From the NCBI GenBank assembly GCA_964019695.1, contig OZ026526.1, positions 9,815,254-9,879,253 on the forward strand: a DNA stretch of 64,000 bases. Reading direction: 5' to 3'. Positions 13,001-28,000 of this stretch are shown in pieces (the stretch's first letter is position 1; each line of letters opens with the position of its first letter). Origin of the DNA: Loripinus fragilis (Eukaryota > Mollusca > Bivalvia > Lucinida > Lucinidae). The notes under the pieces were generated by a model. It searched no databases. It was not told the DNA's origin and saw only the letters and a program-made list of their open reading frames with translations. The position numbers and the translations under genes are program-made.

Positions 13001-16000
13001 GTCAATGATACAGAAGCAAATCTTTTAGATTATATTATCATTTGACACTAGAAGTATGATGATGTGTAATGCTCTGGAGTTTGCCATAAATATGTGACAT
13101 TGTAATGACTGAAACCATAACGTTACTAAATGTGTAAACCACTAGTGCGCTATCAGTTGTAATAGATGTCGTTATCACACTCAGGTGCCACATCATATAA
13201 TACAATTTGTTAAAATGCAGTATAAACAAAATTCTCATAAGGTGGCAAAATTGCAATTTAGTTATGAATACGATACAGATACAAGTAGTACATGTACATT
13301 CAGACAGTGCAGACCAAGTACTGATGTAATACCACAAAACAACCATTGAATGTAAAAGGATTCATTCATTCCATAGATAATGGTATGAATGGCCATTCTG
13401 TTGTAAAAGTTTAATTTACTTATATATACAATATTGATAAATAAATACCATCATTTTACTCTAAGTTCAAACTGTTATGTTTTTAGAACTATTTTTTTGT
13501 GATACTTTTTTTTCAATTTTAGCAATATGTGTTTGCGATAAAAGTTTTAGAGAAGACATTATAGTACCACATTCTCCAAAACGGTCACACCTTGTGATCT
13601 TTTTTGTGCATAGATGATGATTAAGCAGTAAATTGAATTTGTCAAATATTTTTAAGCTTTTACTGACAAGTAAAATCCTTATATCGTGGAAAAAAGAAGT
13701 GGTCTCAAAGAAATATTTTGTATGCAATGAATATTCTATTATAAAACAGTTGTATATAACATAACACCGCTGTGTGCATACTCAGAATTTACTGAGCACA
13801 TGCAGAATTTATTTGTAGGTACAAAAGCTAGGCTTTCGTATGACATGTCATTTTTCTCTGATGTTCATGCTTCAAAACAGACGGTTTTGAGATGACCCAT
13901 AGCGAATCAGGCGTGATTTTGATTATATTTGAACAAGCCATCATTTGCTTTACTAAGTGAACTGGAGTGGTGCAATTTCATTTTTTGACTATTATTTTTT
14001 ATTTGAATTATTTGAAATTTGCTTAAAATGTTTTAATAGTGTATTTACCAGCAGCAGTATGGATGTCGGAACCATTTGGAGAAGTTGGCGGTGATGTTCA
14101 TGAATACTTTTAATCAAGTAAGCCTTTTTAAAACAAAAGCTGTAAAAAGTTATCATGCAAAATTAGTTCTAAAACATAACAGCTGGAGTTAAGTGTTATC
14201 TTTAATGTAATAATACAATTTTTTCGAAAGATATCTTTTTCTGTAATAGAGGCTAATATACATACCGTTGAATTGCTAGTCCCAATGTTGTACATAGATC
14301 TATTAATCTCATCATTTGTCAAGGCTCTGTTCCATACCTTCACTGTCTGTAAATTGCAAGTAAAATCATACAGATTTATATTTTTAAAGCAAGCCTTTAA
14401 TGAATCCTTAGCTATTTGCAACCGTTCACAGCCCCATGAATGACACAAATTTGATTGACAGCTGCCAAACTCATCTGCCTATGCTTTACGCTTTGAAAAT
14501 CGAACACTGTCGCCAGAAATGAAAATGGTGTTGTGATTGACAGCGGGCCACACCCAAATCGCAATTGCAAAACAAGCATCTTGTTTGCTACATTGGCTGT
14601 CTGTGTTCATGCTGGCTATTTACACTCAAACAAAACTGTTAATATAATTACATATTGAATACAAAATTATTGTGTTTCCTTAATATAAGCAATAAATTCA
14701 ATTTTTGGAATGTTCATGGAATCATGAATACTTGGGTTCTCTTGCAAAGTAAGTGAAGCCCTTTTAACTTCACCTACTTTGCATGAGACCCCAAGTACTC
14801 AGGACTCCATGAACATTTCAAAAATTAAATCTGTTTCATTTAATCTGTTTCATAAATGAAACAATGCATTGACTACCTTTAAAGAAATAGTGTTGTTCTC
14901 AACCCTTTGTATTCAGATGGATTTGCCTTTACAGATAATAGCAATAAGTATAGTTCAATATGTGTTTTAAGGTGTCTCAGGTTTGTGCAATCTGTTGAGT
15001 GCCTTTGCTAGTTTCTTAAAGAAAAGTATCCTATCTCAGTTTGCTACAATTTCTAGGTAATATCTGTAGCTGTGCAAGGTGGTTTGGCTATGACTTGGTC
15101 AGAAAGCCCTAACAGGTTTTCTTGCGACATGGGCCAGTTATGCTTTTGGCAAAGTTTTCTGATGAACAGACAAACACATGCACAGACAAATGAATAAATA
15201 GACATGGTGCAAAACTTACATTGCATTGTTGAGGTAATAAAGTATTTCTTGCAAGAAGTATATTAGTAAGTGAGTATCACCAGGAAATACCACAATCATA
15301 CACTGCAGACCAATACATGGCGTCATGAGGAAGAGCCACAGAACACTAACAGTCAACAAACATCAGGAAATAATTAATGTAAAGCATTTGCTCTCTCTCT
15401 TCCCAATCAAGATGATTGCAAGACTAGGACATACCCTACTGAGTAAAAAAACAAGTACCAAACACAGAACCCCAACAAAGCAATGGGGGCAAATATTAAC
15501 AATGCATCATCAACAACAGAACCATCACCTTAAAATGGACAGCAGCCTAAGCCAGTGAGAACTTAAATGCAATTTACTGATACTAAATCAACGCCCTAGA
15601 TTCTGTAGTGAAACACATAAAATGTTTAGCTCGCATGGAGTTATCATCACAGGGAAAAATCTAATCAATAATTATGAAACAAAGAAAAAAGCTTGTGACT
15701 TAAACGTGCTATTATGATCACAAATCACAATAGAAAAGTTTATTTCATTTAAAGAATCATTGTACTATTAAATTGATGGTGGAAATTAGCAAAATTTAAT
15801 GCACTGTAATACATCCTCTTGGTGTAGAATCAAAATTAAAAAAAACAACATTTATTTGTTTGTGCTAAGATCTTCACAATTTGTTAACTATTTCTTTGAT
15901 TTTGCGTTGTTTTGTTTTTTGACACTGAACGAATTTCATTTTACCAATATAGTCAATATATCAACTAATGATTATGTTTACACAAAATGTTTGCTTGATT

Positions 16001-19000
16001 TTTTTGCCAAAAGAAACTTCGTTTCAAGCGACTATCCTGTCTTTATGATATTTAACAGTATATTAATTTTTTGTTTAATGAAACACAAACCTGGAACACT
16101 TACTCTAATCCAACCATTGAAATAATCTACTGGACAACAGAATTCTCCTCCAATACGAAACCCTCTAGTTGTAGGTAAGTTGTTCATTAATACCTAAAAT
16201 ACATAGAGGATCTTACATGAGAGCTCATGTTTTATTGAATTTATTAAACGAGTTGGGGAAAAGAGATAAAATGCGAGGCTTGCCGAGCATTTTATCTCTT
16301 TTTCGCAACGAGTTTAATAAATTCAATAAAACAAGAACACGAATGTTAGATTCTATTTATCATATGACAAATAATTTGAAATCTCATTTCTGGCGTAAAA
16401 ACGTTATAATGTTGTCATTATGATCGCAACGTTGTTATGGACGTCATTACGTTTCCCGTTAATCTATAAACCACTAGTGGTTTATCGATTTTACTGCATG
16501 GCGTTATTTCACTCCCAGACGCGACGTCATATGATAAAAAAGTATTTATAGTTGCATGTCAACATTTTGTAACTTCTCACATATGCAGAATGTCATCCTT
16601 TTAACATGTATGTTTAACTATCTGGTGGTAGTCAAGGCCAGCATTTTATAATGAGCCACCAAGTACTTCCCAACTATATGTGTGAGCAGTAAAGGCTCTG
16701 GCAAGTCTATTCATTCGCACATTTTTGGCTGAGCCTTCGCGGCTGGCATATGTAAAAAGTACTTAATCTCGTCTGCTGGTTCATATAACTAATTTTATAT
16801 GATACCTAAATTTGAGTAAGTTCATAAGAAAAAGAAGTGTCTTATAATTCTCTAAGTGATTTTTTAACATGGATTTACCTCCATCATATTTGCTTTTGGT
16901 GTTTATGATCTTACATTTACTTTATTGAACTGAAGACTTTGGGATCTGCGCAGTCAAGGCAATCCCTTTGTTATTGGCTATCTGGAAAGCATATTAATAA
17001 ACCTTGCTCCATTAAAAATTTCAATGTTCTAGCTAGTCTCTATAGGTAGGCAGACTGATTTTAGCTTTACATTGTTGGAACTTTCGAAGACAGGTTTTCT
17101 CATGACAAGGCCCATATACTAACCGTGTTACTATCCCTGACAATACCATCATGGTATGTCACTGCACACATGCGAGCAGCTTAAGTTCAAATGAGCCTGT
17201 GTAAATGCGCAGTCTCACCAGAGCCTTCATTTCTTGCACACAGAAAGTATACGTGTATACTAACCGTGTTACTATCCCTGAATTGTCCATCCTGGTATAT
17301 AACAGCATGTGTTGCATTATTGGTTATTGCCACAAGATACCATCTGCCTATCTCTATAAATGGCTTTCCTGCATCAAGGTCACGTGTACACTCTTTAGAC
17401 AGTTTCAAGAATCCTCTGAAGGTACCAGAATTGAAATTAAATCCAAAGTCATTGCAGTCAGAAACACCACCAGCAATTGTCTGCAAATTGAAACAAAATT
17501 AGATAAATATAATTGATAAAAAGTATACAAACTCAATTTTGATAAAAAAAATACCTCCCAAAGTCCTTGACCAAATCGTCCTTCAACTTGTCTTGATATT
17601 GGACTATTCTTTCCCGGAGAGGCACTTTCAGTTAAGGATAACGATCTTAAGCACAGGGATAATAATCATAATCCAGAGAATAAGATGGGAGCTTCAAAAC
17701 TGTCCCCAAGAATGTGCTTGAATAAGTGATGCAGCATACTTAAATTTATGTGGTGTACAATATTAAAGATACATAAATGTAATTGAATAGATGTTCTATA
17801 ATTCAATACAAATCAAGGCACGTTACAATTACATGTATAAAATAGTATACTGTAAACGGATTTCATAATAGTTCAGGTTAAGATAAGATTTTCATTTTGC
17901 ACAAACGTTGTATCTTATCTTGGTTTTCACTGTTTATTGTATCCCTTAAATATCTAAATATGACAAGTTGAAGTTGAACCAATGTATTTTAACTTTTGGT
18001 TAAACCTTAACATGACATTGTCATCTGCTGATAACACTTTCAAACAATTTGGACCCAGATCAGGCCTGACATTCTGTCCGGACCTGATAGGGGTCTAAAC
18101 TGTTTGACACTTAAGAGGTTATGACAAGTTGGAGTTGAACCAATGTTTTATTTTTGCCTTAAACCTTTACATGACTTTTTCAGCAGATGACATCTGCTGA
18201 TAAGTGTTTCAATCAATTTGGACCCAGATCAGGCCCAACATTCTGTCCAGACCTGATCTGGGTCAAAACTGTTTGACACTTGGAGGTTATGACAAGTTGA
18301 AGTTGAACCGATGTATTTTAACTATGGGTTAAACTTTTACATGACATTGTCATCTGCTGATAACCCTTTCAAATAATTTAGACCCAGATCAGGCCCTACA
18401 TGCTGTCCGGACCTGATAGGGGTCCAAACTGTTTGACACTTTAGAGGTTTTAAATATGTCAGACAAAGGTTTATGTAGGTATTATTAAAACGCAAAAAAC
18501 ATGATAAAATCTTACCCTTCGTATATTGTCTATCCCTGAAGGTCTTACCCAGGCAGCAACGGTGTATTTTCTACCTGGACTCCACTGACCTACATCTATG
18601 TACCCTGATGTCTGTGAAAACTCACCACCACAAGCAAATGGTGGACCAACCTGTAAAAAAACAAAGATGCGGGTAGCATTAAGAATTTAGATGGCTGTTT
18701 CAATCTGGATATGACCATGGTTATTGGGTTACAAAATTTGTTTTTATTTCGGAAGTAATCTTAAATCATAACAGTGAAAAATATAATATTCTGTTCTTTT
18801 AAGTTAATTTAGGATATGTATCTATCATGTCTCCAGATAAGAGTATGTGATCAAACATTAATTGTCTTATTTCTCAAACAAAACATATGCTGTCAATATT
18901 CAAAAAACACCTAATGTGGTCAGGTGGTTTCTTTTAGCAAATGATAAGACTAGTTGATGCGAAAGATCTAACACCCATTTATTTTTGTTTATCTGTACTG

Positions 19001-22000
19001 AAGTAAAGTAAATGTTAAACAGTTGCCATGAGTGTTGCTTTGTATTCTGTTATTTAATAAAGGTCCCTAATATTGAGATATATGTGTGTGAATGTTCCTT
19101 ATCTAGGTATTTATCTATCTATATCTATGTAACTATGTATGTAAGTGAATAAAGCGTTTCTGCTAAAAGGGTATAAAGGGACTTGCTCAATTCTGAACAG
19201 TCAAGTTATATTTAATGAGCATATAATGAAAGAAAACCAGTTGATGTATTTGCCAGTTTTATTGTAAAGATACAACCTTAGATGTAACCTAACTTAATTG
19301 TGCTGAAAGAAAATGAAAAGTAAATTAATTTTGAATATCACTGAATCCTTTCAAATTCTTTTACAATTAACTAAAAAAAATAAACAAACGTTTAAAATTT
19401 AGTTGACGAAGTTTTAAAAGGCAAGTGCTATTAGATTTTTACATTAGTTGTCACTTTAATTCATTTCAAATCCAGCCGTTGTATTCAAAGAACTCAAATA
19501 AAGATAATTGAAAGACAGAGATATATTAGACAAAGATAGATTCTAACATGAATATCCTCGAATGCTTTGCTAGGTCAGCTGTTCATCACAGCATATTTAT
19601 TGATATACATTATATATGTTAAACAAACAATGTACCTGGAACCGACTTCTAAGTCACATACATGTATATGAAAACACCATATCTATATTTCTTTAGCGTT
19701 GAATTTTACTATATTTGTACATCCTCCAAGATATCCATATATGGCTCTTTTATTTAGTAAAAATTTAAACAGATGTCTGTTTAGCTTTGTTTACTGGAGA
19801 AAAATATCAGCTCTAGCAGTGAATTGTTGAGAAATAATTAACTGTTTGGAGGTCAGTTGTAAAGAAGATCAAATCACGAGCAACGCGATGTGTACGAATA
19901 TATTAAAGGTAATAATTTGCAATTGCAAACCCTAGAAAATGTGATAAAGCAGTGATGATATTATCAGCATTTTGCATGTGATAAGGACATAATAGTTGAG
20001 CCGCAACATATAATTTAAAACAATGTGGCATTTTGACAAGTGTTGACTCAGACAAGCATGTGCAGTACCCATTAAACTTAGAAACTCCGTTGTGTGCAGT
20101 CAGTAGCTTAACAATAATATAATAATCAAGCGACTAGCAAAGGCTCTGATCAGACTGTCACTTTCCCATTGGTATCCTGGGTCAGGTGTGGTACTTGATT
20201 GTATAGTTTCCTGATCTTTGCACCCTTACTTACTTTACATATGCGTAGTCTGATCTGAGGCTTTACTAAAAGCTCATGTCCCTGATCGATTTTTTGGATA
20301 CTATCAAACAAAAATACAATTTACTTTAGTACCCATGGATTCAACTTAGCCCAGAATTTCTTTTTTGAACTGTTTGAACATGCGTTCAAAGGAAATTTGT
20401 TTGCCTATCTAAATATAATTTTTTGAGGGCCAACTTAATGCCTTACTATATCATCTTCTACACACGAGTTGAATGTGACTCCCTTGTAGTCAAACGGAAA
20501 TATACATGTATCTCCAACTTTGTCTCCGCCATGAGCTTTAACTACTTGCTTGTAAACAGCTCTGCATATACCTGCAAATAAATATATACACAAGTTGAAT
20601 GTAACACCCTTGTAGTCAAAGGGAAATATACACGTGTTTCCAAAGTTGTCTCCGCTGTGATCTTTAACTACTTGCTTGCATATACCTGCAAATACTTGCA
20701 TATAAAACGCATAGGAGTGGTTCGTATAGATAATGTAAGAGAAACAACATTTTAAGTGCAATTGAAAAGTATTAACTCTGTAGGTTCAGCTAAACATCAG
20801 CGACATCAAAATTGATTATGCCATCTCTGACAAAAAAGCATTGATTCTTGATCACTAAAATACCTTTAACTCTAACACTGAGAAGCAAAGACTTTGAAAA
20901 ATACATTTTCTTTTCAATATACTAACTGAATATCAATAAAACAGTTAAATTTGACAAGTAAGAAGCATATGAGCAATTAATAAACTCTCTATTTATCTAT
21001 CTAAAATTAGAAAAGAAACCATATTTTGCAAATTTATAGATACTATTTTACATGAAATTTGAATGGGTTTAATAACTATATATAGAAAAATTAAATAATC
21101 AAAACATACCACCGTTTGTACAAGCTGTTTTGTTATATAAATCCTCGTAATATGAGCAGTAATCAAACACATCACATGTGTCCCCATAGTAACCTTGATC
21201 ACAGTCACACAGACCAGTCATAATATTACAGTGACCATGATCTCCACATTCACAAGTTGCATCTGTAAGTTAATCAAACATATTACATGAATTACCATAG
21301 TAACATGTGTCATTGTAAACCTGACTTATACATTATAACTGCATTATATTATAATCAAACTGGTCACAAATTTAGGGAGCGCAGTGGCTCAGTAATTGAG
21401 TGCTTGACTCAAGACCGAGGGGTCTCGGGTTCGAGCCTCGCCAGCGTCACTGCGTTGTTGTCCTTAAGCAAGACACATTTATACTAGCTTAGTACTGGTC
21501 CCTGTTTAACTGAAAGATTGTTGATGGGACGTAAAGAATCAAATCAAATCAAACAGGTCAGAGTCATTCTTTTCAATCGTACTCTTACTGCTGACTTGAA
21601 CTTAATAGTCCTGCAATATATCTGTAATATAAGATGGTCACAGCCATCACATACACTGGCAGTGTACAGTTATAATGTTACAAAGACAATGACCTCCACA
21701 TATGAGCTGCGACATGTGATTTCCAACAATGTGGCATTTTGACAAGTGTAGACTCCGACGAGCCTGCACAGCTTCCTTTTAAGCTTAGAAACTCCAAATG
21801 CCGTTTGGTCAGTAGCTTAACAGTCGTTTAATAATCAAGCGACTAACAAGGGCTCTGATCAGACTGCGCGTATGCGCAGGCTGATCTGAGGCTTTGCTAG
21901 TCGCACATACCACATTGTTAGAAATCTCATGTCGCAGCTCATATGTATATTATTTGTTATATTATGTGTTCAATATATGGGAATATTTACTTTCTGATGA

Positions 22001-25000
22001 CTATGCAAACAATTTAGGGGTGCTTTAGATGCATCTGTAGTTTTACAAGGCCTAACAGACATAATGATACGGTCAATTATTTTCAACATATTAACCAATC
22101 TTTTATCTTATTAAATAGGAGTGCAATATCATAAGCCACTATAAAAGGAAACTGTAAATCATAGTTTCTCTGCTGTGTGCCAAAACCATTTCACCCATTG
22201 ACTTTCTAGGGGCTGTTTTAGCATTTTAAAAGTTAGTATGTACCTTTCTTATTAATGGTCCACCAATAGGCTAAATGTGTAATTTGATCATTTGTTACAG
22301 TTTCATGCCATATTTGTTGATCACTTGCTATTGTCTTCATCATTGTTAAACCACAATAGAAGTCTGTCTGACTTTATTGCCAATGTTTGCAGAACCTTCT
22401 CTACTTCAAAAGTGAATGACTATTTGAACATTAACGCTACAGCTACACAAATTACTATGTTTGTAATACAAGTGAGTAAGACTAGAAAGTGACATAATCA
22501 ATTTTATTATACACACGTGAATTCTCCATACAAAACTACCATAGACGAATTACTGATATTTTATACTATCACTCGCTGCTATAACGATGGCGAATATTGT
22601 CACTTGTTTGCCACAGCATCGGTGATAGTATAAAATAGCAGTCGTTTGTCTACTAAGCGCGACGCCCATGCGTGTACGGTTCGTGCACGTCAGGAGACGT
22701 CCAACAACAATGGCAGACATGAAGCATGATTTGGCTTCTTTTCACTCCCAATAACGTCGTTGTTTATGATCAGAATGTGCATTATTTTCCCTTTGGGTCT
22801 CCCCTCACCATGTGAGAAAAAAAACGGTAGAAAATAAATAATCTTATGTTCTGTTCTGTATAATAAAAATAAATATTACATTCCCGAGAGGGCGATAGCA
22901 GAAATATCTATATAAAGCACTCTGTTTGGTGTTTAGCTCTCTGATTTAATAAAACCTGTGTTTTTTTTTCATGATCAATTCATATTGGCAAGATTTTTGT
23001 TCTGGACATAAATTTTAAAATGACAACAACAAATAACTGTTCTGAGCAAGGATGCTGCCACAGCTGTTTGTATTTTGATATTTGTGGTGATAACAAGTTT
23101 TCTGCTCATGTGAACTAAGGTTTAGAAAAGTTTTAAAACCTTGATGCCAGAGCAAATATTAGAAAAATAAAGGATCTTACATGAGTGCTCGTGTTTTATT
23201 GAATTTATTAAACAAGTTGAGGAAAATAGATAAACTTCGAGGCTTGCCAAGCATTTTATCTTCTTTTTGCAACAACTTTATGCAATTTAATGATACAGGA
23301 GCGCGAGTGTAATGTTTTATCTATCACATGACATTAAAATTAATAAAAAATCACATTTATTGCGTGAAAACTTCAAATATTTTGCCACCTTTTACTCAAC
23401 GTATAACGTTAGGTAAATAAATCTGTAAACCACTAGTGGTTTATAGATTTTATTGCATGATGTTATATCACAGGCGCGACGTCATGTGATAAACATCTTT
23501 ATGAAATAGGAAATTTATCTTTATTGTTAAACTGTCTGAGCCAGTGTCCATCAAAAGGTACAAGTTGGCATGTGCCCAAATTGAAGACTCAGATGAGCAT
23601 GCGCATTCACACAGTCTGACCAAGGTCTTCAGTTGGTGTCTATTGGAAGCCAAGGGTCCTATGTTTCTTCAGGCGAAACACTAAAGAATCTGATAAGACT
23701 GTGGGGATACACAGACTGATTTTGAATCTACGCTGCTGTACACAGCTTGTATCTTATGCTGGCTCAACTGACTAATCAGTAAGAATAATTCTTTACTCAC
23801 ATCTGCATCTTGCCTGCGCTTTGCAATTTGGTGCACAAAAATAATGACAGGCATTGTTGTTAATAATTCCCTCAGCAGATAGTGCTGTACTGACATACGA
23901 TCCATCTGGAGCTCTGAAGTATACAAACGATAGGTACAAACCAAATCGTATATTTGTTAGTTTTGATTCTTTATGTCCAGTCAACAGTTTTTCAGTAAAA
24001 TCTGGACGGGTCTTGCTGGATTATACAAGTACTAAGCAGGGGTTAATGTGTCTGTCTTGCTCAAGGACACAATGCAATGCTGCTGGTAAGGCTTGAACCC
24101 GCAACCCCTTGATCTCCACCAAATGGTTTATACAACCTAGACTAGATAGATGAAAGAACTTAACCCTTAAAGCGCCAAGAAAAAAATGCATCTGCAAATT
24201 TCGTCTGCTGAAGTCGTCTGCTGCAAATAATTGCCTAACATTACTGACGAATCGAGTATAGAAGCAAACAGCATGGACCCAGAACTGACTGCTCCTATAG
24301 GAGCAGTCTGATCTGGGTCCATACCGTTTGCCATAAAGGCTTCTTAAACATTTCAGCAGACGAGAAAAGCAGACGAATTTCGTTGCCATTGACGCATTAA
24401 GGGTTAAAACTCATGGGTCCATATCTGGTCCAGCAGCACTCATCTGACACAAAGAATACCTTATATTCATGAGACTTTGGTTAGAACGCATTGGCTGGTT
24501 TTAACCATCTACATAATATATATACTAGGCCAAAAAAGAAACACCGCATATTAAACATACATTTTATATGGGGAGACTTTCATCAATCTCTCGCAAACGA
24601 TCTGTCACAGTTTGAGCGCTGGTTCTTGGATTATGAGTTCCTTGTGTTGTGCTAGCTATCATTGTCACCCGACGAAATTGATTCAGCAGTTAAAACCTAC
24701 GTTTTTATCGATCTTGACGTCGCGTCATTAGGCGATGACGTCTTGAATGCGCACGGTCTGAAATTGTTCCAATTTGCCAGAAATGTTTCCTAAGACGTTC
24801 AATCACCCTTGCATGGCATAGAAATTGTTGGTCTATCACCGATGGCGTCATGTTAGCTTGTATCATTCTTATCGCCTTGAACCGTTCAACATGTGTCCGT
24901 TTTGGCATCGTTAATTACCAATGTGTAACTATTAATTTTAAAGTTTTAAAATGTTTTCAAGCAAATTGGATATTAGACTAGTGATTTCAGTAGTTAGTAC

Positions 25001-28000
25001 ATGTGTAAATCTAAATAAAATGAATGTGCACGTGAAAAACCTGAAAATAAAAAAAGTAAGTAATGGTGCAAAGATCAGGAATCAGCCAGTACATTGGTTT
25101 AGGTTGGTTGAGCTCAATGAAACAATGGAAATTATGTGTGGCAGGAATAGTAGCGCAACATAGATAGCAGATGAGATTTTGTAACTCTCATTTAACGCAC
25201 AATATTTTCAATCTGTATATGCGGCGTTTCTTTTTTGGCCTAGTATATTTAAACGGCCATTTCACCTTGACGTTGGGGTATAGGTAATCATAATGTTAAT
25301 ACTTTAGGATTCCCAATTGCGATGAAAACTGATGGCTAAAATTACGGGCGTTGTCTAGTGTGCTTTTGATTCATTTTAAACTTATTTCAATTTTCAGTCA
25401 AAGTAAAAAAGAGGGCAAAGATCAAGAACAAAATGGAAGCTACTTATACATTTTGCGTTAAAATCTATTGAAAACGTATTTTTAATTGTCTTATTATATT
25501 GGAAAATAAAGACTTTGTGGCAAAAAATCGTTTGTAATTACCATTTACAGTAAAATCAGTGTAAAATGGCCACTCTAAAAAAGACCAAAAATTGTTTTTT
25601 TTAAGACCAATTATCGCCTACTGCAGATCAAAAGTATTGGAGACCTTGCAATACTTTCAGAAGAAGAACTATATAAGCTGCATGCTTTCATTCTATTTGT
25701 TTATATTGTATATGTATGTGCAAAAAAGTTGAATAAATATGTTTAAACCAATACTTTTGACCTTCATTAAGCTGCCATTTGTGATGATGATCTTTGTTGT
25801 GTCTATTTTTGAGTGGCCGTTTTACACAGGTTTTACTATACTTTAAAAATACAGATCTGTATAATTATGGAGACTGACCACAGAGTGTAAATTTACGATT
25901 AAATACTCAGCAGAACCTGGAATTTTATCTCTCATTCTCAACTCATTCATGAAAAATAGCTATACGTGCACGCATGTGAGATCATATATGTCAGTTATTG
26001 GCCTCTGAGAAAAATAATTGGGTCAAATGCAAGAACTACTTACGTTAGATATTCCCATACTGAACAGCCAACAACCTTTCCACCATTTGGGCATTGCAAG
26101 GGAGGTACTCCATCCACATCTACATACACAGTATGTCCAGGGTCTGCCACGTGGCAAATTGTTTCTGGCTGAAAGAGTCGATGGCAAACCTCACTAATAC
26201 AGCATTAACTATGTGTAACTATTCAAGCCAAATTGATTTTCTTTTAATTTAAATAGACGATTATGTAAGCAAACAGTAGATACCCTGATCAGACGCCGCA
26301 TTTTGTGACATCTGTTCTGCATCTGCACTGTTCGCTTATTTCCCTTCAAAAGAACGCTAATCTTTTAAAGGCAAGTATATTACTCTTCTGCAAATCTTCA
26401 TAGGGCCAGTTAAGCAAAAATAATTTGCGTATAGTTGCGATTATTTCTTATGCATCAATTTAAACATATGTTTTGGTGCTCAAAAGAACCGTCTCATCGA
26501 GACGGTTCTTTTGAGTATACACAACATATGTTTTGGTTGAGAAATAAGAAAAATAATTTTTAGTTACGCACTCTTATCTGGGAGCCTGAATTCTTTATCC
26601 AATTAATCTGCAGCATTCCATTGTACTCGTGTATTTTCGATCAGCGTGGAAACTCTGTGGATCCTGAACAGCTGGCTTCAAAGTCAGCTGATATGGATCT
26701 AAAGTGTTTAAAAAAGATAAATCAGTTTTATAGTGTTGATATTGCTTATATTCTGATCCTTCATGAGAATTGGATTCTGACGGAAAACAGAATGCTGCTT
26801 AAGCTGGTGCTCGGGGCATGAGAATTGTTGCACTTTCCATTAGTTCTCATGAACAGACTTAATAAAACTGAGTCTGCTGTTTTCTTATAAAGTAGGTTTT
26901 CTCTATCTCTGAACGATCCGTTTTTCCAGATTATTTAGCAGGTTAGGATTAAAAGACGTCTTTGTTTGTCTATGAAACTGTTATTAAAAGCAAGTGAATC
27001 GTATGGGCCTGCTCATTAGATTTTAGTGCATTTCCTTTCATATAATATTATTCTTTGAATATATATGTGCAGTTATCTAGTGGAACTAGATGCCTAGATT
27101 CTGTTCCTTGCCTTTTTATATGCCCCAAAGAGCTAAGTGCATTAAGGGGCTAATTTGGCATCCTCTGGAGCCAAAAACTGAAAGTTGCTTTTCACCAATA
27201 TCTTCTGATTGGTTTATTAGAAGAATAACCAAAGTTTAGAATTGTGACATTTTTTTAATCTGTACCGTTGCTATGGTAACAAAAATGGACGATAAAAAGG
27301 GTTTAAAATAGAGAAATTTCCATTTTTGACCAAATTTAAGGCTTTGAGAGACTGATTTTTTATGATTTAGATATCAGCACAGCTAAATGCCAAAAACACT
27401 TTTTATATAATGTGTGCTGTGATAATTTCATCATCTGAAAGGATTTTTTGTATTTGTTAGTTTTTTATGTTAATTTTTCAGTTAAAGGTCTCAAATTTCC
27501 TAAAAAAAATGTCCACTTTTTAATTTTCAGCCTGTTTAGGCAGTCATTATTGCTACCATAGCAACGGTAAAAGTCAAATTAATACCAGCCTTTTTACAAT
27601 TCGGCCACTGGTCTTATGAACTATTAGAAAGAAATTGGTGAAAACATTTTTTAATGTTTAACCTCTTAGAGGGCCCATTAAGGCCCTTTATGCACGTAGC
27701 TCTTCTCTGTGGAAGCAGTGATTCCTGTGATTTCTTTTGCTAGACTCCTGTACAGACCCAGGAATCTTCGTCAGATGGATCCAGGCCCAACTGACAGAGA
27801 AAAAGCTCTGCCATTTTTTTTATTTTAGTCCTGAACATATTTTACACTAGGACCATAATGCTAGGTCTAAGTTTTACAGAGGAAATCTAATGGTTATTTC
27901 AAAGTAAACTATATTTTTACAAGGTTCCAGTGGGGGCGTCAAACATTTTCCAGGTAGAGTCCAACTTTTTCCAGTGGAGTCTAGCTGCTTATTCCTATAG

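Noticed and set aside
15325..15558. 77-codon basic frame
   Set aside because: It is antisense of a truncated retroelement 3' region that recurs at 32.4 and 47.9 kb.
20572..20700. A separate FN2 exon with its own donor
   Set aside because: The upstream copy lacks a plausible donor before the second acceptor; it is better explained as an alternative longer exon 13.
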